Source: JANRKB01 sp033763695 (GTDB taxonomy: Bacteria > Planctomycetota > Phycisphaerae > Phycisphaerales > UBA1924). Taken from it: 64,000 nt of DNA. The DNA lies in the NCBI GenBank assembly GCA_033763695.1, contig JANRKB010000013.1:3321-67320 (forward strand), given 5' to 3'. The notes below the pieces were generated by a model. It worked only from the letters and a program-made list of their open reading frames with translations, searched no databases and had not been told where the DNA came from. The translations under genes and the position numbers were made by a program. Of the stretch, positions 42,752-52,931 are shown one piece after another; position 1 is the stretch's first letter; every line of letters begins with the position of its first letter.

Positions 42752-43678
42752 TCACGGCGTCAGAAACTGCGTCACCGATTCGCTGGCGCGGCGGCCGAAC
42801 GCCGCATCCGTCCACAGATCGTTGTGACCCGCGCCATCAACGATCGCCAGTTGTGCGTCGGCCGCATGGGCAATCGCTTGTGCGTCGGCGATGGGACACA
42901 CGATGTCCGCGCTGCCGTGCAGGATGAGCGTCGGAACGACTGACTTGAGGGCCGCGGCGTGGCGGGCGCGATCAAAGCCGCGCCAGCGCACGCCGGCGCC
43001 GAAGCGAGAGCCGAGCCACAGGCCAAGAACGCCAAGGGCGATCGGGAGATTGACACGATGGGGCAGCGCGCGGGCTTCGAGGACGTTTGCCGCGGGCGTC
43101 TGAACATGGCGATAGGCGGACTCGACGATGATCGCGCGGATCGACGGCGCGTCTGGCGCGCTGGCTGCTCGCAATCGCTCCGCCGCCACGATGCCGACAC
43201 CCGCGCCGAGCGACCAGCCCCAGAGCACAATGCCGCGGGCACGCTGCTGAGGCGCGATCTGCTCGATGAGCGCGAGCAGGTCGTCAACCTCACGCGTGCC
43301 GAGTGTGCAGACGCCTGACGACTCGCCGTGCCCACGCAGATCCCACGCGATCACGCTGGACGCGAGGCTGCATGCCAGCGGCACGCGGGTGAGTGCCCCG
43401 AGGCGACTGTCGCCCCAGCCGTGCGTAAGAATGACTGTCGGTCCATCGGCGCGATCGCCCTGGATCTCCCACGCGTGAAGCACGACGCCATCGCGCGGCA
43501 TGGTCCATGAACGAAACGCGCGCGACTGCGTCAACTGCGACGGATCAGCGGGCAACGCGCGGCTCACGGCCCACGCCAGCGTGCGTCGTGGCGGATGCGT
43601 GAGAAACCACGCGGTCCCCACGCTCGCGCTGAGCACGAAGAGGACCGCCCCAAGCGCGAGAAGGAAGAGCAAGCCCAT
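42752..43678 (-). CDS. Alpha/beta hydrolase with N-terminal membrane anchor
   Basis: A 308-residue serine hydrolase. A membrane helix at about residues 3-27 (LLFLLALGAVLFVLSASVG) precedes an alpha/beta-hydrolase domain. The oxyanion region is LTHGWGDSR, the nucleophile elbow GWSLGAG, the acid near HGSADIVCP and the His in DGAGHND. Members hydrolyse esters or peptides; the substrate is unknown. ATG 43678 is used. It lies 30 bp downstream of the M20 amidohydrolase gene on the same strand, so the two may be co-transcribed. Confidence 0.87.
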   Translation of the reverse strand: MGLLFLLALGAVLFVLSASVGTAWFLTHPPRRTLAWAVSRALPADPSQLTQSRAFRSWTMPRDGVVLHAWEIQGDRADGPTVILTHGWGDSRLGALTRVPLACSLASSVIAWDLRGHGESSGVCTLGTREVDDLLALIEQIAPQQRARGIVLWGWSLGAGVGIVAAERLRAASAPDAPSIRAIIVESAYRHVQTPAANVLEARALPHRVNLPIALGVLGLWLGSRFGAGVRWRGFDRARHAAALKSVVPTLILHGSADIVCPIADAQAIAHAADAQLAIVDGAGHNDLWTDAAFGRRASESVTQFLTP

Positions 43679-43708
43679 GCGATGCGTGGTTCCCAGCGGG
43701 TGACGCGA

Positions 43709-44956
43709 TCAACCTTCGAGCGCGGCGAGGCAGAGCATCTCGATGCCCAGCGGCATCGCGTCGTCGTTGAAGTCAAAGTCGGGCTGATGCAGCGTGGGCA
43801 CATGCGTCGCGCCCGGGGAACGAAGACCCAGGAAGAAGAAGCACGCGGGCACATGATGGCCGTAGTAACTGAAGTCTTCGCCGCCCATCGTCGGCTGATC
43901 GATGCGAAGAACGCGCTCGGCCCCGAGCGCGGCATCGGCGCGGGTGAAGAATCGCTCGACGAGTGCGGCATCGTTGCTCGTCACCGGATAACTCTCGTGC
44001 CAAGTGATCTCCGCGACGCAACCGTGGGCTTGCGCAACGGCCTGCGCCAGCGCGAAGAAACGCTCCTTCGCGAGTGCGCGGGTCTGCGGACGCAGCGTGC
44101 GCACGGTGCCCTGGAAGCGACAATCGGCGGGGATGATGTTGTTGGCGCTGCCTGCGTTGATCTGGCCAACGGTGCACACCACGCTGTCGAGCGGCGCGAC
44201 GTTGCGGCTGGCGATGGTCTGCAGCGCGGTGATGACTGCGCTGGCGGCAACGATGGGGTCATGCCCTTGATGCGGATAGGCCGCGTGCGCACCCGTGCCA
44301 CGGATCGTCACGTCAAAGTCATCGACGGCGGCGAGGAGCGGACCGGGTCGCGTGCCGACGGTGCCCAGGTCGAGCGTGGGCCAGCCGTGAAGGCCGTAGA
44401 TCGCGCCGACAGGGAGACCGATGCCGCCGCCGGCTTCACCCTTGAGTGCGCCTTCGTCGCAGAGCCGCTGTCCGCCTGCACCGCCCTCTTCGGCGGGCTG
44501 AAAGACGAAGGTGATGCCGCGCGAGCGGACGGCGAGTCGGCTGAGCACGCGTGCCGCGCCGAGCAACATGGTGGTGTGCCCATCGTGGCCGCAGGCGTGC
44601 ATCACGCCGGGAAAGACGCTGGCGTAATCGCGTCCAGTCTGTTCGATGATGGGCAGCGCGTCCATGTCGGCGCGGAGCGCGACGGCCGTGGGCGAACTTG
44701 ATGCCGCGTCCGTCGGCGGCAAGTAGCCCAGCAGGCCGGTTTGGGCCATGCCGGTCTTGTGCGCGATACCCAGTGCCGCAAGCTCGCGTGCGACGACGCC
44801 CGCGGTCCGCGTCTCGGCGTAGGAAAGCTCAGGATGCCGGTGCAGGTCGTGGCGGATGGCGCGGAGCGCGGGCAGTTCGCGCGCAATCGCGGCACGCAGA
44901 TCAGAGAGCGCAATCGACGAACGCGCCGGCTTCGAGGGCGATGAAGCGACAGTCAT
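43709..44956 (-). CDS. M20-family amidohydrolase (hippurate / N-acyl-amino-acid hydrolase)
   Basis: A 415-residue metallohydrolase of the M20D type, acting on N-acyl amino acids. The signature segments are HRHPELSYAE, RADMDALPI, MHACGHDGHT, FQPAEEGGAGG and a dimerisation-domain motif GTGAHAAYPHQGHDPI. GGED in the C-terminal part supplies a metal ligand. Length is normal. It probably forms a two-gene unit with the following alpha/beta hydrolase. The natural substrate (for example N-acetyl-diaminopimelate, or scavenged acyl amino acids) cannot be assigned. Confidence 0.92.
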   Translation of the reverse strand: MTVASSPSKPARSSIALSDLRAAIARELPALRAIRHDLHRHPELSYAETRTAGVVARELAALGIAHKTGMAQTGLLGYLPPTDAASSSPTAVALRADMDALPIIEQTGRDYASVFPGVMHACGHDGHTTMLLGAARVLSRLAVRSRGITFVFQPAEEGGAGGQRLCDEGALKGEAGGGIGLPVGAIYGLHGWPTLDLGTVGTRPGPLLAAVDDFDVTIRGTGAHAAYPHQGHDPIVAASAVITALQTIASRNVAPLDSVVCTVGQINAGSANNIIPADCRFQGTVRTLRPQTRALAKERFFALAQAVAQAHGCVAEITWHESYPVTSNDAALVERFFTRADAALGAERVLRIDQPTMGGEDFSYYGHHVPACFFFLGLRSPGATHVPTLHQPDFDFNDDAMPLGIEMLCLAALEG

Positions 44957-45004
44957 GGCCCGATCGTAGGGATCCGATCCGTGCCCCCGCGTGGCCCGAA
45001 ACGA

Positions 45005-47314
45005 TCAGCGGCGACGCCGCCCCAGCATTGACAGGCCCGCCAGAGCCAGACCCACGCCGCCCGGCGCGGGCACGGCAGTCACGGTGATGCTGTTGGGCGA
45101 ATAGTCCACTTGCCACGACAAGCCGTGGCCCGGGTTCGCGGCGTTCAGTGCGCCGAACTGGCCGACGATCAGCCCCGCGTTCACGATGGTGAACGAGTCA
45201 TTCCACGAGACGTCATAGCCGCTCGCCAGCAGGAGTTGCAGCGTGCCCGCGTTGCCGCCGGTGAACTGCAGCGTGCCGGTGATGTTGAGCACATCGGACA
45301 CGCCGCCCGCACCGAGCGTGAAGACACAGGTGCCCGCGTTGGCCATGGTGAGACCGCCGAGGCTCATCGGCGGATTGGGGTTGGTGCCGCCGGAGCCGAT
45401 CGTGCCGCCGTTGTTGACGGTGCCGGTGACGGTGATGCCGTTGCCCAGAGTTCCGCCGGAGAGGTTGACGTTGCCATCGATGATGCCGCTGCCTGACGTG
45501 CTGCCGCCCGAGCCGATGAAGTAGTTGCCGGTCACCTTGAAGACGCCGCCGTTGGCGAGCGTAAGCGTGCCGAGCTGATCAACATCGTTGTTGACGGTGA
45601 AGGTCGTGGTGGCGCGCCCGCCGAAGCCGCCCGAGCGTGCGCCCGCGCCGTCGACAACAAGTTCGCCCGCCAGCGTGAGGATGTTGCTGGTGGTCACATC
45701 GCGACCCGCGGCGATGGTGAACTTGCCGGTGGTGTTGATCGTCTTCACATTCGTCGTGGCATCGTTGCCGAACTGATCAAAGAAGCCGGAGCCGACGCCG
45801 CTGTAGGTCAGCTTGCTGCTGATGGTGTCGATGCTGGCGTTGTCGACCTTCACCTTGGCGTTGGTGCCAACGAACTCGAAGTTGCCGTCGGTGATGTCGT
45901 TGACGAGCAGGTTCGTCAGCGTTGAGCCGCTCGCGACGGTGAACGTGGTGTTGGCATCGACGCGCAGCACGCCGGTGCCCGCGACGTTGAAGTTACCATT
46001 GGTCGTGAAGTTGCGGCCTGAGAGCACGGCCAGCTTGCCGCCGCTCGCGATCGTGCCGAGGTTGGCCTGCAAGACGTCGACACCCGACTGGTTCTGCAGT
46101 TTGCTTGCCGCACCGTCGAGCGTGACGTTGCCCGCGAGCGTGGAGACGACGAGGTTGTCGACCTGCAGCAGGCCCGACAGGTTGAACGTCCCGCCGTTGA
46201 GCGTCGTGCCGCTCATGTTGCCCAGCGTGGCGCCGGTTGCGAGTTGATACTTGCTCGAGGCCCCCACCGTCAGCGTGCCGCTGTTGGTAAACGATGCGGC
46301 GATGCTGGTCATCTGCTGGCCGCCGGTCACAGTCAGCTTGCCCGCGGCGGCGTTGCTCGTGATGCCGCGGATGGCGTTGAACGTCGATGCCGCGCCATTC
46401 ACGACGACATCGGCAGCGTTGGTGGCGATGACGAGGTCATTCACGCCGCCGGTGTCGACGAGCGAGAGGTTGCCGCCGGCGTTGGCTTCCCAGCGTCCGC
46501 CATTGAGCGTGGTGCCGCCCGCGAGGACGACGCCGCTGGTCTTGAAGGTGCCGCTGGAGACCTTGACGGTGCCGGTGTTGTTGAAGGTGAGTTTGTCAAA
46601 GAACGTGGTGCCGCCGCCCGCGGACTTGTCGATGATGCCGTCGTTGATGACGGTGCCCTGGCTGCCGACGTTGGCATAGCCGAACGTGGCGTTGCTGGAG
46701 ATCGAGAACGTGGACGATGCGCCGTTCTTGAAGACCGCACCGGTGCGCAAAAGGATGTCGCCCGAGCCGTTCCACGTCACGGCATTGCCGCCGTGGTCGA
46801 CATCGGTGTCGCAGATGTCAACATCGCTGGATTGATCAAAGACGATCGTGCCGAAGGTCTTGATCTTGGTCTTGTTGATCGACAGGCTGGAGACGGTGTT
46901 GGAGAAGCGCAGTTGGCCGTTGACGGTCAGCGTGCCGCTCGTGGCCCGCGCGGCGCTGCGGAACATGCCGACGCCCGCGTCATAGTCATTCACGGTGATG
47001 TTGTTGGAGCCGAGGTTGATGGTCGCGTTGGCGGAGTTGAGCGTGATCTTGTTGAGGTTGAAGTTGCCATCCACGGTGATGACATACGCCGGCCCAGTCG
47101 CGGTGACGACGGCGTTGAACGTCGCGCCGTTGGGCACGCCATTGGGGTTCCACTTGGTCGAGTCGCTCCAGTTGCCGCTGGCGGCGGCCGCCCAGTTGAG
47201 CGTCTGCCCGCTCGCGGTCGACACCAAGCCCGCGCTGCCACAGGCAAGACCGGCGGCAAGGACGATCGCGCGCGTGCCGCGCGCTGCATCACTCGATTGC
47301 TGAAGGCGCATCAC
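45005..47314 (-). CDS. Large PEP-CTERM beta-repeat surface protein
   Basis: A 769-residue exported protein. After a signal peptide (AIVLAAGLACGSAGLV, cut near ASGQ) it begins with a WSDSTKWNPNGVPNG segment typical of beta-helix/autotransporter-like PEP-CTERM proteins. Many short Gly/Asn/Thr/Val beta repeats follow, giving a long right-handed-solenoid-like stalk. The C-terminus is VPAPGGVGLALAGLSMLG then RRRR, a divergent sorting signal. GTG 47314 has GAGGGAG 8 nt upstream; the adjacent ATG 47311 is less well spaced. It is probably a surface adhesin or biofilm protein displayed by the exosortase. Confidence 0.88.
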   Translation of the reverse strand: MMRLQQSSDAARGTRAIVLAAGLACGSAGLVSTASGQTLNWAAAASGNWSDSTKWNPNGVPNGATFNAVVTATGPAYVITVDGNFNLNKITLNSANATINLGSNNITVNDYDAGVGMFRSAARATSGTLTVNGQLRFSNTVSSLSINKTKIKTFGTIVFDQSSDVDICDTDVDHGGNAVTWNGSGDILLRTGAVFKNGASSTFSISSNATFGYANVGSQGTVINDGIIDKSAGGGTTFFDKLTFNNTGTVKVSSGTFKTSGVVLAGGTTLNGGRWEANAGGNLSLVDTGGVNDLVIATNAADVVVNGAASTFNAIRGITSNAAAGKLTVTGGQQMTSIAASFTNSGTLTVGASSKYQLATGATLGNMSGTTLNGGTFNLSGLLQVDNLVVSTLAGNVTLDGAASKLQNQSGVDVLQANLGTIASGGKLAVLSGRNFTTNGNFNVAGTGVLRVDANTTFTVASGSTLTNLLVNDITDGNFEFVGTNAKVKVDNASIDTISSKLTYSGVGSGFFDQFGNDATTNVKTINTTGKFTIAAGRDVTTSNILTLAGELVVDGAGARSGGFGGRATTTFTVNNDVDQLGTLTLANGGVFKVTGNYFIGSGGSTSGSGIIDGNVNLSGGTLGNGITVTGTVNNGGTIGSGGTNPNPPMSLGGLTMANAGTCVFTLGAGGVSDVLNITGTLQFTGGNAGTLQLLLASGYDVSWNDSFTIVNAGLIVGQFGALNAANPGHGLSWQVDYSPNSITVTAVPAPGGVGLALAGLSMLGRRRR

Positions 47315-47502
47315 GACCCACGCTCCCTCTCAAGAACTTCTGTCTGACCTCTCCCACGCGCGACGCGAGGCACGCGCATGGTGCGACCTGCGAAACGCCC
47401 CGCGCCAGATGCAGACACTACCCGCAAAGGGCTTTGGATACAAGACTTGGGCGTCAAGACCGCGCAAAACCGCCCAGTGGCGTGCTGTGCGATTGGCGTG
47501 GG

Positions 47503-50238
47503 TTACTGGCTGGCCGCCGCCAGCGACTTCCGCACGTCGGCAAGCAGCTCGCGGGTCTTTCCGAGGTCATCGCCGCCCTGATCCCGAACGCCGTCGTCAC
47601 GAAGCCCGGCAAAGACCCGCTCGGCCTCGGCCAGCAGAGCCTCGGCGGCGCGGTACTTCTCGAGTTTGGTTCCCGGACCGCCGCCCGCCGCGGCGTCGCC
47701 TTCCTTCTGGAACGCCCGCCCGCGCTTGAAGAGCGCAAGGCCCAAATCGCGCCGATGCATCGGCGTCGGGTCGGTCTGCACCAGCCCGCGGCGGAGCTCG
47801 AGCGAGCGGTCATACGCCACGCCACTGCCCGCCAGATCACCCAAGGCGAGTTTCTGGTTGCCGACTTTGTTCAGGCAGATCACCACATCGCGCACGGCTT
47901 CGATGTTCGCCAGGTCCGCCGTCGAAAGACCCTGCGCGATCGCCAGCGCTTGCTCGTAGCTCGACAGCGCGGCACGATCGGCCTCGGTGATGCGTCGTGT
48001 GATCGCAGCGGCATCCTCCGGGACGGCTTTCTTGAGATGCCCAAGCGCCTCGGACTCTTCCATCCATGTCACGCCGATGTTGTGCAGCGCGAGGTACTGA
48101 TCGCGCGCGAAGTCCGCGTTCGCGGCCGCCCCCGCGGCGAGTGTGCGGAACTCTTCGAGCGCGGCATCGGCCTTGGCCCGCGCGAACGCATAGCGCTCAA
48201 TCGCCTTGTCGAGTCGTGCCCGCGCCGCCGAACGATCCTTCTCAATGATCTTTGCCGCACCGTCGCGGAGCGCATTGGCAAGCCACACATGCGCACGGCA
48301 CTTGGAATCCTCGACAATTCCCAGCCAACGCGTGGGACGCGGATCGTTGGGCGAACCCTCAAGCCGCGCCCGCCAGTACGTCGCCGCTTCCTCATACAAG
48401 CCCAGCGCCGTCTGCACGCGCTCCTCGCCATCGCCCGCGGCGTTGCCGCCATCGACTTGCAAGTACGTCGCATTCGCCTGACGCACCACCGTCTGTGCGC
48501 GGCTGTCGCGCAGCCGCTGCGTCTCCGCGGCTTCCTTGCTCAGGCTGATCGCGGCGTCCCACGCCTTCAGTGCCGCGGCGTACTCCATGACTGCCTGGGC
48601 ATACTTCTTGCCCACCACCAGCGAGCCCGCCGATCGCCCGAGGCTCCGCGCCATGTCGGCGTGCGAGCGAGCGTCGTTGGGCACGCGGGCCAGAATCTCC
48701 TCGCGGATCTTGCGACTGGCGGCGAAACTCGCCGCGGCATCATCGCTCGCGCCGGTGTTGGCCGCGTGCAAGCCGCCCTGCAACTCGCCCACACGCTCGT
48801 GCGCGTCGGCCAAGTCACGCAGCAGATCAATCCGATCTCCCGCCTGCACGTTGAGCTTCGCGAGATACTCGCGCGTGGTCGTCAGCAGCAACTCGCGGGC
48901 CTTGGTCGCGCCGCGCAGATTCTCCAGCGTGTCGCCAACATCGTTCATGAACGTGCGCGCCATCGCGCGGGCGTGATCAAAGTTCTCATCGGCACGCTGG
49001 CGGCTCTTTTCTTCGGCGTCCCGCGCGTCACGCACCTCGGCGAGGCGGTTCAGCGCGTCGGCCTCCGCCGCGGCCTTCTTCTGATACAGCACGCCCATCG
49101 CGATCGCCGACACGATGCACAATCCAACAAACGCCACGGCCACCGCGACGGGCGCCTTGTACCGCCGCAGAGCCTTGCTGATGACATACCACCCGCTGTC
49201 GCGCTTGGCCTCGATCGGCTCGCCGCTCAGATATCGCTCGACATCGCGCCACAGTTCGCCCGCTGACTGATACCGCCGATCGCGCTCTTTACTCAGGCAC
49301 TTGAGCACGATCGTCTCGACTTCGTCGTCGACCTGCTTGCGGATCGTGCTTGGCCGCGCCGGCTCGGCCCGCAGGATGTTGTCCAAGACGTCGCGCATGT
49401 TGCCGACGACTTCGTACGGGAACTTGCCCGTCAACATCTGATACAGAATCACGCCCAGCGAGTACACGTCCGTGCGGATGTCGAGCTTCTCGGGCGCGCC
49501 CTCGGCCTGCTCCGGGCTGGCCCAGGGCAGACTGCCGACAAATTGCCCCGTCATCGTCATCACCGGCGAACGATCAAGGTCGCTCGCCTCGCTGCCCATC
49601 ACCTTCGCCAATCCGAAGTCCAGCACGATCGGCGCGCCGCTCTGGTCGATGCGGATGTTCGAGGGCTTCAGGTCGCGATGGATCACGCCCTTCAGGTGTG
49701 CCGCCGAGACCGCCGAGCAGATCTGGCCGAAGAGCTTGAGCGTCTCGTCGACGCCGAGCCGCCCGCTCGGGCGCGACTTCATGTAGCCGTCGAGGCTCTG
49801 GCCGGACACATAGTCCATCACATAGAAGAACTGCCCCGCCACCTCGCCGCTGTCGTGAATGCGCACGACATTGGGGTGCTGGAGCTGTCCGAGAATGTGG
49901 ACTTCGCGTTCGAATCGCGCCCGCTCGTGGCTGCCTGCGAAGGGCCCTTCCTTCACGACCTTGATGGCGACCTTGCGCTTGGTCGACTTCTGGATCGCCT
50001 GATAGACCACGCCCTGCCCGCCGCGATGCAGTTCCTTGGTTATTTCATACCCCGGGAACTGGTCCAGCGGGATCGGCGGAGGCGCGGCATGGCTCGACGC
50101 CGGACGAAACGCCACCTGGCGCAACGCGCCCTCGATCAGCCCTCGCTCGCGACTCGGCGGCTTGCCGGAGCCGCTCGGCGGCGGCCCGGGCTGAGCGTCG
50201 GACGCAGGAACGGGTTGTGACTCAGGACCGTCGGTCAT
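47503..50238 (-). CDS. Ser/Thr protein kinase with C-terminal helical-repeat domain
   Basis: A 911-residue kinase. The Hanks-type domain spans residues about 64-340: Gly loop HRGGQGVVYQ, Lys93, HRDLKPSN at 187-194 and DFG at 207-209, followed by SPEQAEG. A membrane helix at 362-385 divides it from a C-terminal region of about 520 residues, largely alpha-helical with TPR-like spacing, presumably outside the cytoplasm. This layout is common among planctomycete kinases. No neighbouring sigma or target gene gives its role away; the upstream side is divergent from rnpA. Confidence 0.92.
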   Translation of the reverse strand: MTDGPESQPVPASDAQPGPPPSGSGKPPSRERGLIEGALRQVAFRPASSHAAPPPIPLDQFPGYEITKELHRGGQGVVYQAIQKSTKRKVAIKVVKEGPFAGSHERARFEREVHILGQLQHPNVVRIHDSGEVAGQFFYVMDYVSGQSLDGYMKSRPSGRLGVDETLKLFGQICSAVSAAHLKGVIHRDLKPSNIRIDQSGAPIVLDFGLAKVMGSEASDLDRSPVMTMTGQFVGSLPWASPEQAEGAPEKLDIRTDVYSLGVILYQMLTGKFPYEVVGNMRDVLDNILRAEPARPSTIRKQVDDEVETIVLKCLSKERDRRYQSAGELWRDVERYLSGEPIEAKRDSGWYVISKALRRYKAPVAVAVAFVGLCIVSAIAMGVLYQKKAAAEADALNRLAEVRDARDAEEKSRQRADENFDHARAMARTFMNDVGDTLENLRGATKARELLLTTTREYLAKLNVQAGDRIDLLRDLADAHERVGELQGGLHAANTGASDDAAASFAASRKIREEILARVPNDARSHADMARSLGRSAGSLVVGKKYAQAVMEYAAALKAWDAAISLSKEAAETQRLRDSRAQTVVRQANATYLQVDGGNAAGDGEERVQTALGLYEEAATYWRARLEGSPNDPRPTRWLGIVEDSKCRAHVWLANALRDGAAKIIEKDRSAARARLDKAIERYAFARAKADAALEEFRTLAAGAAANADFARDQYLALHNIGVTWMEESEALGHLKKAVPEDAAAITRRITEADRAALSSYEQALAIAQGLSTADLANIEAVRDVVICLNKVGNQKLALGDLAGSGVAYDRSLELRRGLVQTDPTPMHRRDLGLALFKRGRAFQKEGDAAAGGGPGTKLEKYRAAEALLAEAERVFAGLRDDGVRDQGGDDLGKTRELLADVRKSLAAASQ

Positions 50239-50482
50239 TGGCTCTCAAATCTTGTCCGCACGCGTCGTGTTCTTGCCGTCGATTCCGCGGATCCACGCAG
50301 TTTTGGACACCGCCGCGGGTGTCCTCGCGGCGTGCGGCATCCTCCACACCCGAAAAACGTCAACCGGTCTGCACACTCACGCGGACGCCGCAAACCCCGT
50401 GTGCCGCCTCCGTGGCCTGACAGTCTACAAACCGCGTCAAGGCAGGCCGTGTGCCGGGCAGACGATTCATATCGTTGCCTCC

Positions 50483-50899
50483 ATGAGTGCCAGCGCGAAA
50501 CCCGAGCCTTCGCCGTCGCGCCGGACGTACCGCCGCGCCGATCGGCTGACGCACGCGACGGAGTTTGATCGCGTGTTTGGCTCGCGGCTCAAGAAGGTCG
50601 CTGGCCCCTTAGTGCTCTTCGCCGCCGCCCACGATCGCGCGGGCGGCCGGACGCGTCTTGGCCTCTCGGTCGGGCGGCGCGTCGGCAACGCGGTGGTGCG
50701 CAACCGGATCAAGCGGCGTCTGCGCGAGGCGTTTCGACTCTGCAAAACGGACTTGCCGCAGGGCTATGACCTGATCGTCAACGTGCGTCCGCATGAGCCG
50801 CTGATCACGATGGCCGACTGCAAGCGGCTGCTGCTGGAACTCTGCGGCAGCATCGATCGCGAGCGGCAACGCCGCGCCCGGCGCGAAGGCGGCGCATGA
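50483..50899 (+). CDS. rnpA: Ribonuclease P protein component
   Basis: A 138-residue basic protein, the protein cofactor of RNase P, which trims tRNA 5' ends. The family core is clear: ADRLTHATEFDRVFGSR and RLGLSVGRRVGNAVVRNRIKRRLREAF (quoted in two parts here: GRRVGNAVVRNRIKRRLREA is the diagnostic RNR box). ATG 50483 precedes the conserved region without a Shine-Dalgarno. It overlaps yidD by four bases. rpmH, usually just upstream, was not found in the 244 bp before it. Confidence 0.93.
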   Translation: MSASAKPEPSPSRRTYRRADRLTHATEFDRVFGSRLKKVAGPLVLFAAAHDRAGGRTRLGLSVGRRVGNAVVRNRIKRRLREAFRLCKTDLPQGYDLIVNVRPHEPLITMADCKRLLLELCGSIDRERQRRARREGGA

Positions 50900-51156
50900 G
50901 CGCGCCCCCCTCACTGCCGCTGTGGATGCGTGTGCTGAGCCTGCCGCTGGTCGCGTTGATTTATGCGTACAAGGCGACGCTTTCGCCGTTCATCGGCCGT
51001 CAGTGCCGCTTCGAGCCAACCTGCTCGACGTACGCACTTCACGCGCTGCGCGAGTACGGCCCGCTGCGCGGCACGTGGATGGCCGCCGCACGCATCGCGC
51101 GTTGCCATCCGCTGCACAAGGGCGGCTATGACCCCGTGCCGCCACGCGAGCGCTGA
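50896..51156 (+). CDS. yidD: Membrane protein insertion efficiency factor
   Basis: An 86-residue YidD/UPF0161 protein that assists YidC- and Sec-dependent membrane insertion. The family pattern is complete: IYAYKATLSPFIGRQCRFEP, then CSTYALHALREYG and CHPLHKGGYDPVP. Its ATG overlaps the rnpA stop (ATGA). The usual downstream yidC is absent here; the next gene is on the other strand. Confidence 0.95.
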   Translation: MSAPPSLPLWMRVLSLPLVALIYAYKATLSPFIGRQCRFEPTCSTYALHALREYGPLRGTWMAAARIARCHPLHKGGYDPVPPRER

Positions 51157-51188
51157 TCAGCGCACTTGGAAGCGGCAGAGATGACCCG

Positions 51189-52931
51189 TCACGCCACGTC
51201 GGTGGTTGCGTGGATCATGGAGCCTTCCTTCTTGTCGCTGATCTTGAGCGTGCCCTTGCTGGGATCAAGCTGGCCCCAGACCCAGCCGTCCATGAGCATG
51301 ACCTCGAACGCCTGCATCGCCTGCTGCAGTTCGTAGTTGGCGCGTGCCGAATCCATGCCCTTGGAGCGATAGTGGGCAAAGAGCGTGTTGACGATGTCGG
51401 CGATCGCGCTGGTCTGCTGCAGCAGCGAGAAGAGCTGGCCATAGAAGCCCATCAGCGGCAGGGTGCGATTCTCGCGGCGATAGCACTTGGCCTTGGTGAT
51501 CCTGCCGTTGGCGAGGATCGGGATGTACTCCTCGGTCGCGCCCTGGAGGTTCAGGTGGAAGACGTTGAACTGGTTGACCTTCCAGCCGATGTCACGGATG
51601 GGCTCATCGTCCTTTGACGTGAACATCTCGGTGATCTTCTTGGTGGCGGCGAAGTCGAGGCCGCCGATGCCGGCGCGGCCTGGGATGTCCTCAAGGAACC
51701 CGCCGTTGCTGATCCACTGGAACGCCTGCTTGGGCGAGAGCTTCAGCCCCGCGTCCTTGGCGATCTCGGCGGTGTAAGCCTCGAGGTCGGTGAACTGGCC
51801 GTTGCCCGCGTACCAGAAGTCGGCGAAGCGGATGTGCTGCTTCATGCGCCGGAAGTTCATGGTCTCGTAGCGCTCGCGCAGCCAGGCCGCGTCGTGCTCG
51901 CCGCGTTCGAGTTCGAGGATGGTGTAGGCCAGTTCGCGGGCCCCCGAATGCGTGATCATGAGGCCGCCGGCGAGGATCGGGTCGGCGAAGCCCGCCGTCT
52001 CGCCGACGAGGAACCAGTTCTTGCCCACCAGCCGATCGCTGAGGAACGACCAGTCCTTGGTGGCGCGGATGGGGCCGTTGAGCGAGGCGTTCTTGGTGAG
52101 TTTCTGCACCAGCGGCTCTTGCTTGAGGGCCCAGTGGTAGAGCTCTTCATGCGACATGCCCGACTTCTTGTAGTACTCGGCGGGGCAGACAAAGCCGATG
52201 CTGGTGCGCGTGGGCGCGATCGGGATGAACCAGATCCAGCCGCAGCCGATCGAGAGCACGAACACGCGCGTGCCGCCGACGCCGATCTTCACCGCCCACT
52301 CGGCGTTGTCCCAATAACCCCACGCCGCCACGTTCTTGAGCGAAGTCGGCGTGTACGTGCCCACTTCCATCGCACGGCGGAGCACGGCGGCATTGCCCGA
52401 GGCGTCCACGTAGTACTTGGCGGTGATCTCGTCGCCGCCGGAGGTTGTCAGCTTGTGGATCGAGTCGCGATCGTCGCCCTCGCCGCGGACGATCGTGCGG
52501 ACAAAGGTCTCTTCACGGACGTCGCAGCCCAGTTCGCGGGCGTGGTCGAGCAGGATCTTGTCATAGATCGCGCGCTCGACCTGGAACGCCGTCCACAGCC
52601 GCTGCCCGGCGTACTTGGCCGGACGCGGCTCGTCTTTGAAGTCGCCGACGGGGATGAACTCAAAGTCCCAGAGATCCTTGGACGCGCCCCAGCGATAGGT
52701 CGCGCCGAGCTTGATCGGGAAGCCCGCGGCTTCAACCTTGTCCCACACGCCCATCTCATTGAGGATGGCGGAGATCAGCGGCAGTTGGCTTTCGCCCACG
52801 TGCTCGCGCGGGAACTTCTCTTTCTCAAGGATCGCGACCTTGAGATTGGGGTTGTACTTCTTGATCAGGCTGCCAGTGGTCGCGCCAGCAGGCCCGCCGC
52901 CGATGATCGCCACGTCAACATGAGTTGCCAT
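51189..52931 (-). CDS. FAD-dependent oxidoreductase, flavin halogenase-like
   Basis: A 580-residue flavoprotein. The N-terminal GGGPAG (residues about 11-16) binds FAD. HVGESQLP, the GWIWFIP motif (231-237) characteristic of flavin-dependent halogenases, and Lys74 in KLGATYRWG, placed like the catalytic lysine of phenolic/pyrrole halogenases, suggest halogenation. GETAGFADPILAGG is the second FAD contact. GGAAGG lies 9 nt before ATG 52931, preferred over ATG 52940. No secondary-metabolite genes adjoin, so a non-halogenating member of the family is equally possible. Confidence 0.82.
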   Translation of the reverse strand: MATHVDVAIIGGGPAGATTGSLIKKYNPNLKVAILEKEKFPREHVGESQLPLISAILNEMGVWDKVEAAGFPIKLGATYRWGASKDLWDFEFIPVGDFKDEPRPAKYAGQRLWTAFQVERAIYDKILLDHARELGCDVREETFVRTIVRGEGDDRDSIHKLTTSGGDEITAKYYVDASGNAAVLRRAMEVGTYTPTSLKNVAAWGYWDNAEWAVKIGVGGTRVFVLSIGCGWIWFIPIAPTRTSIGFVCPAEYYKKSGMSHEELYHWALKQEPLVQKLTKNASLNGPIRATKDWSFLSDRLVGKNWFLVGETAGFADPILAGGLMITHSGARELAYTILELERGEHDAAWLRERYETMNFRRMKQHIRFADFWYAGNGQFTDLEAYTAEIAKDAGLKLSPKQAFQWISNGGFLEDIPGRAGIGGLDFAATKKITEMFTSKDDEPIRDIGWKVNQFNVFHLNLQGATEEYIPILANGRITKAKCYRRENRTLPLMGFYGQLFSLLQQTSAIADIVNTLFAHYRSKGMDSARANYELQQAMQAFEVMLMDGWVWGQLDPSKGTLKISDKKEGSMIHATTDVA

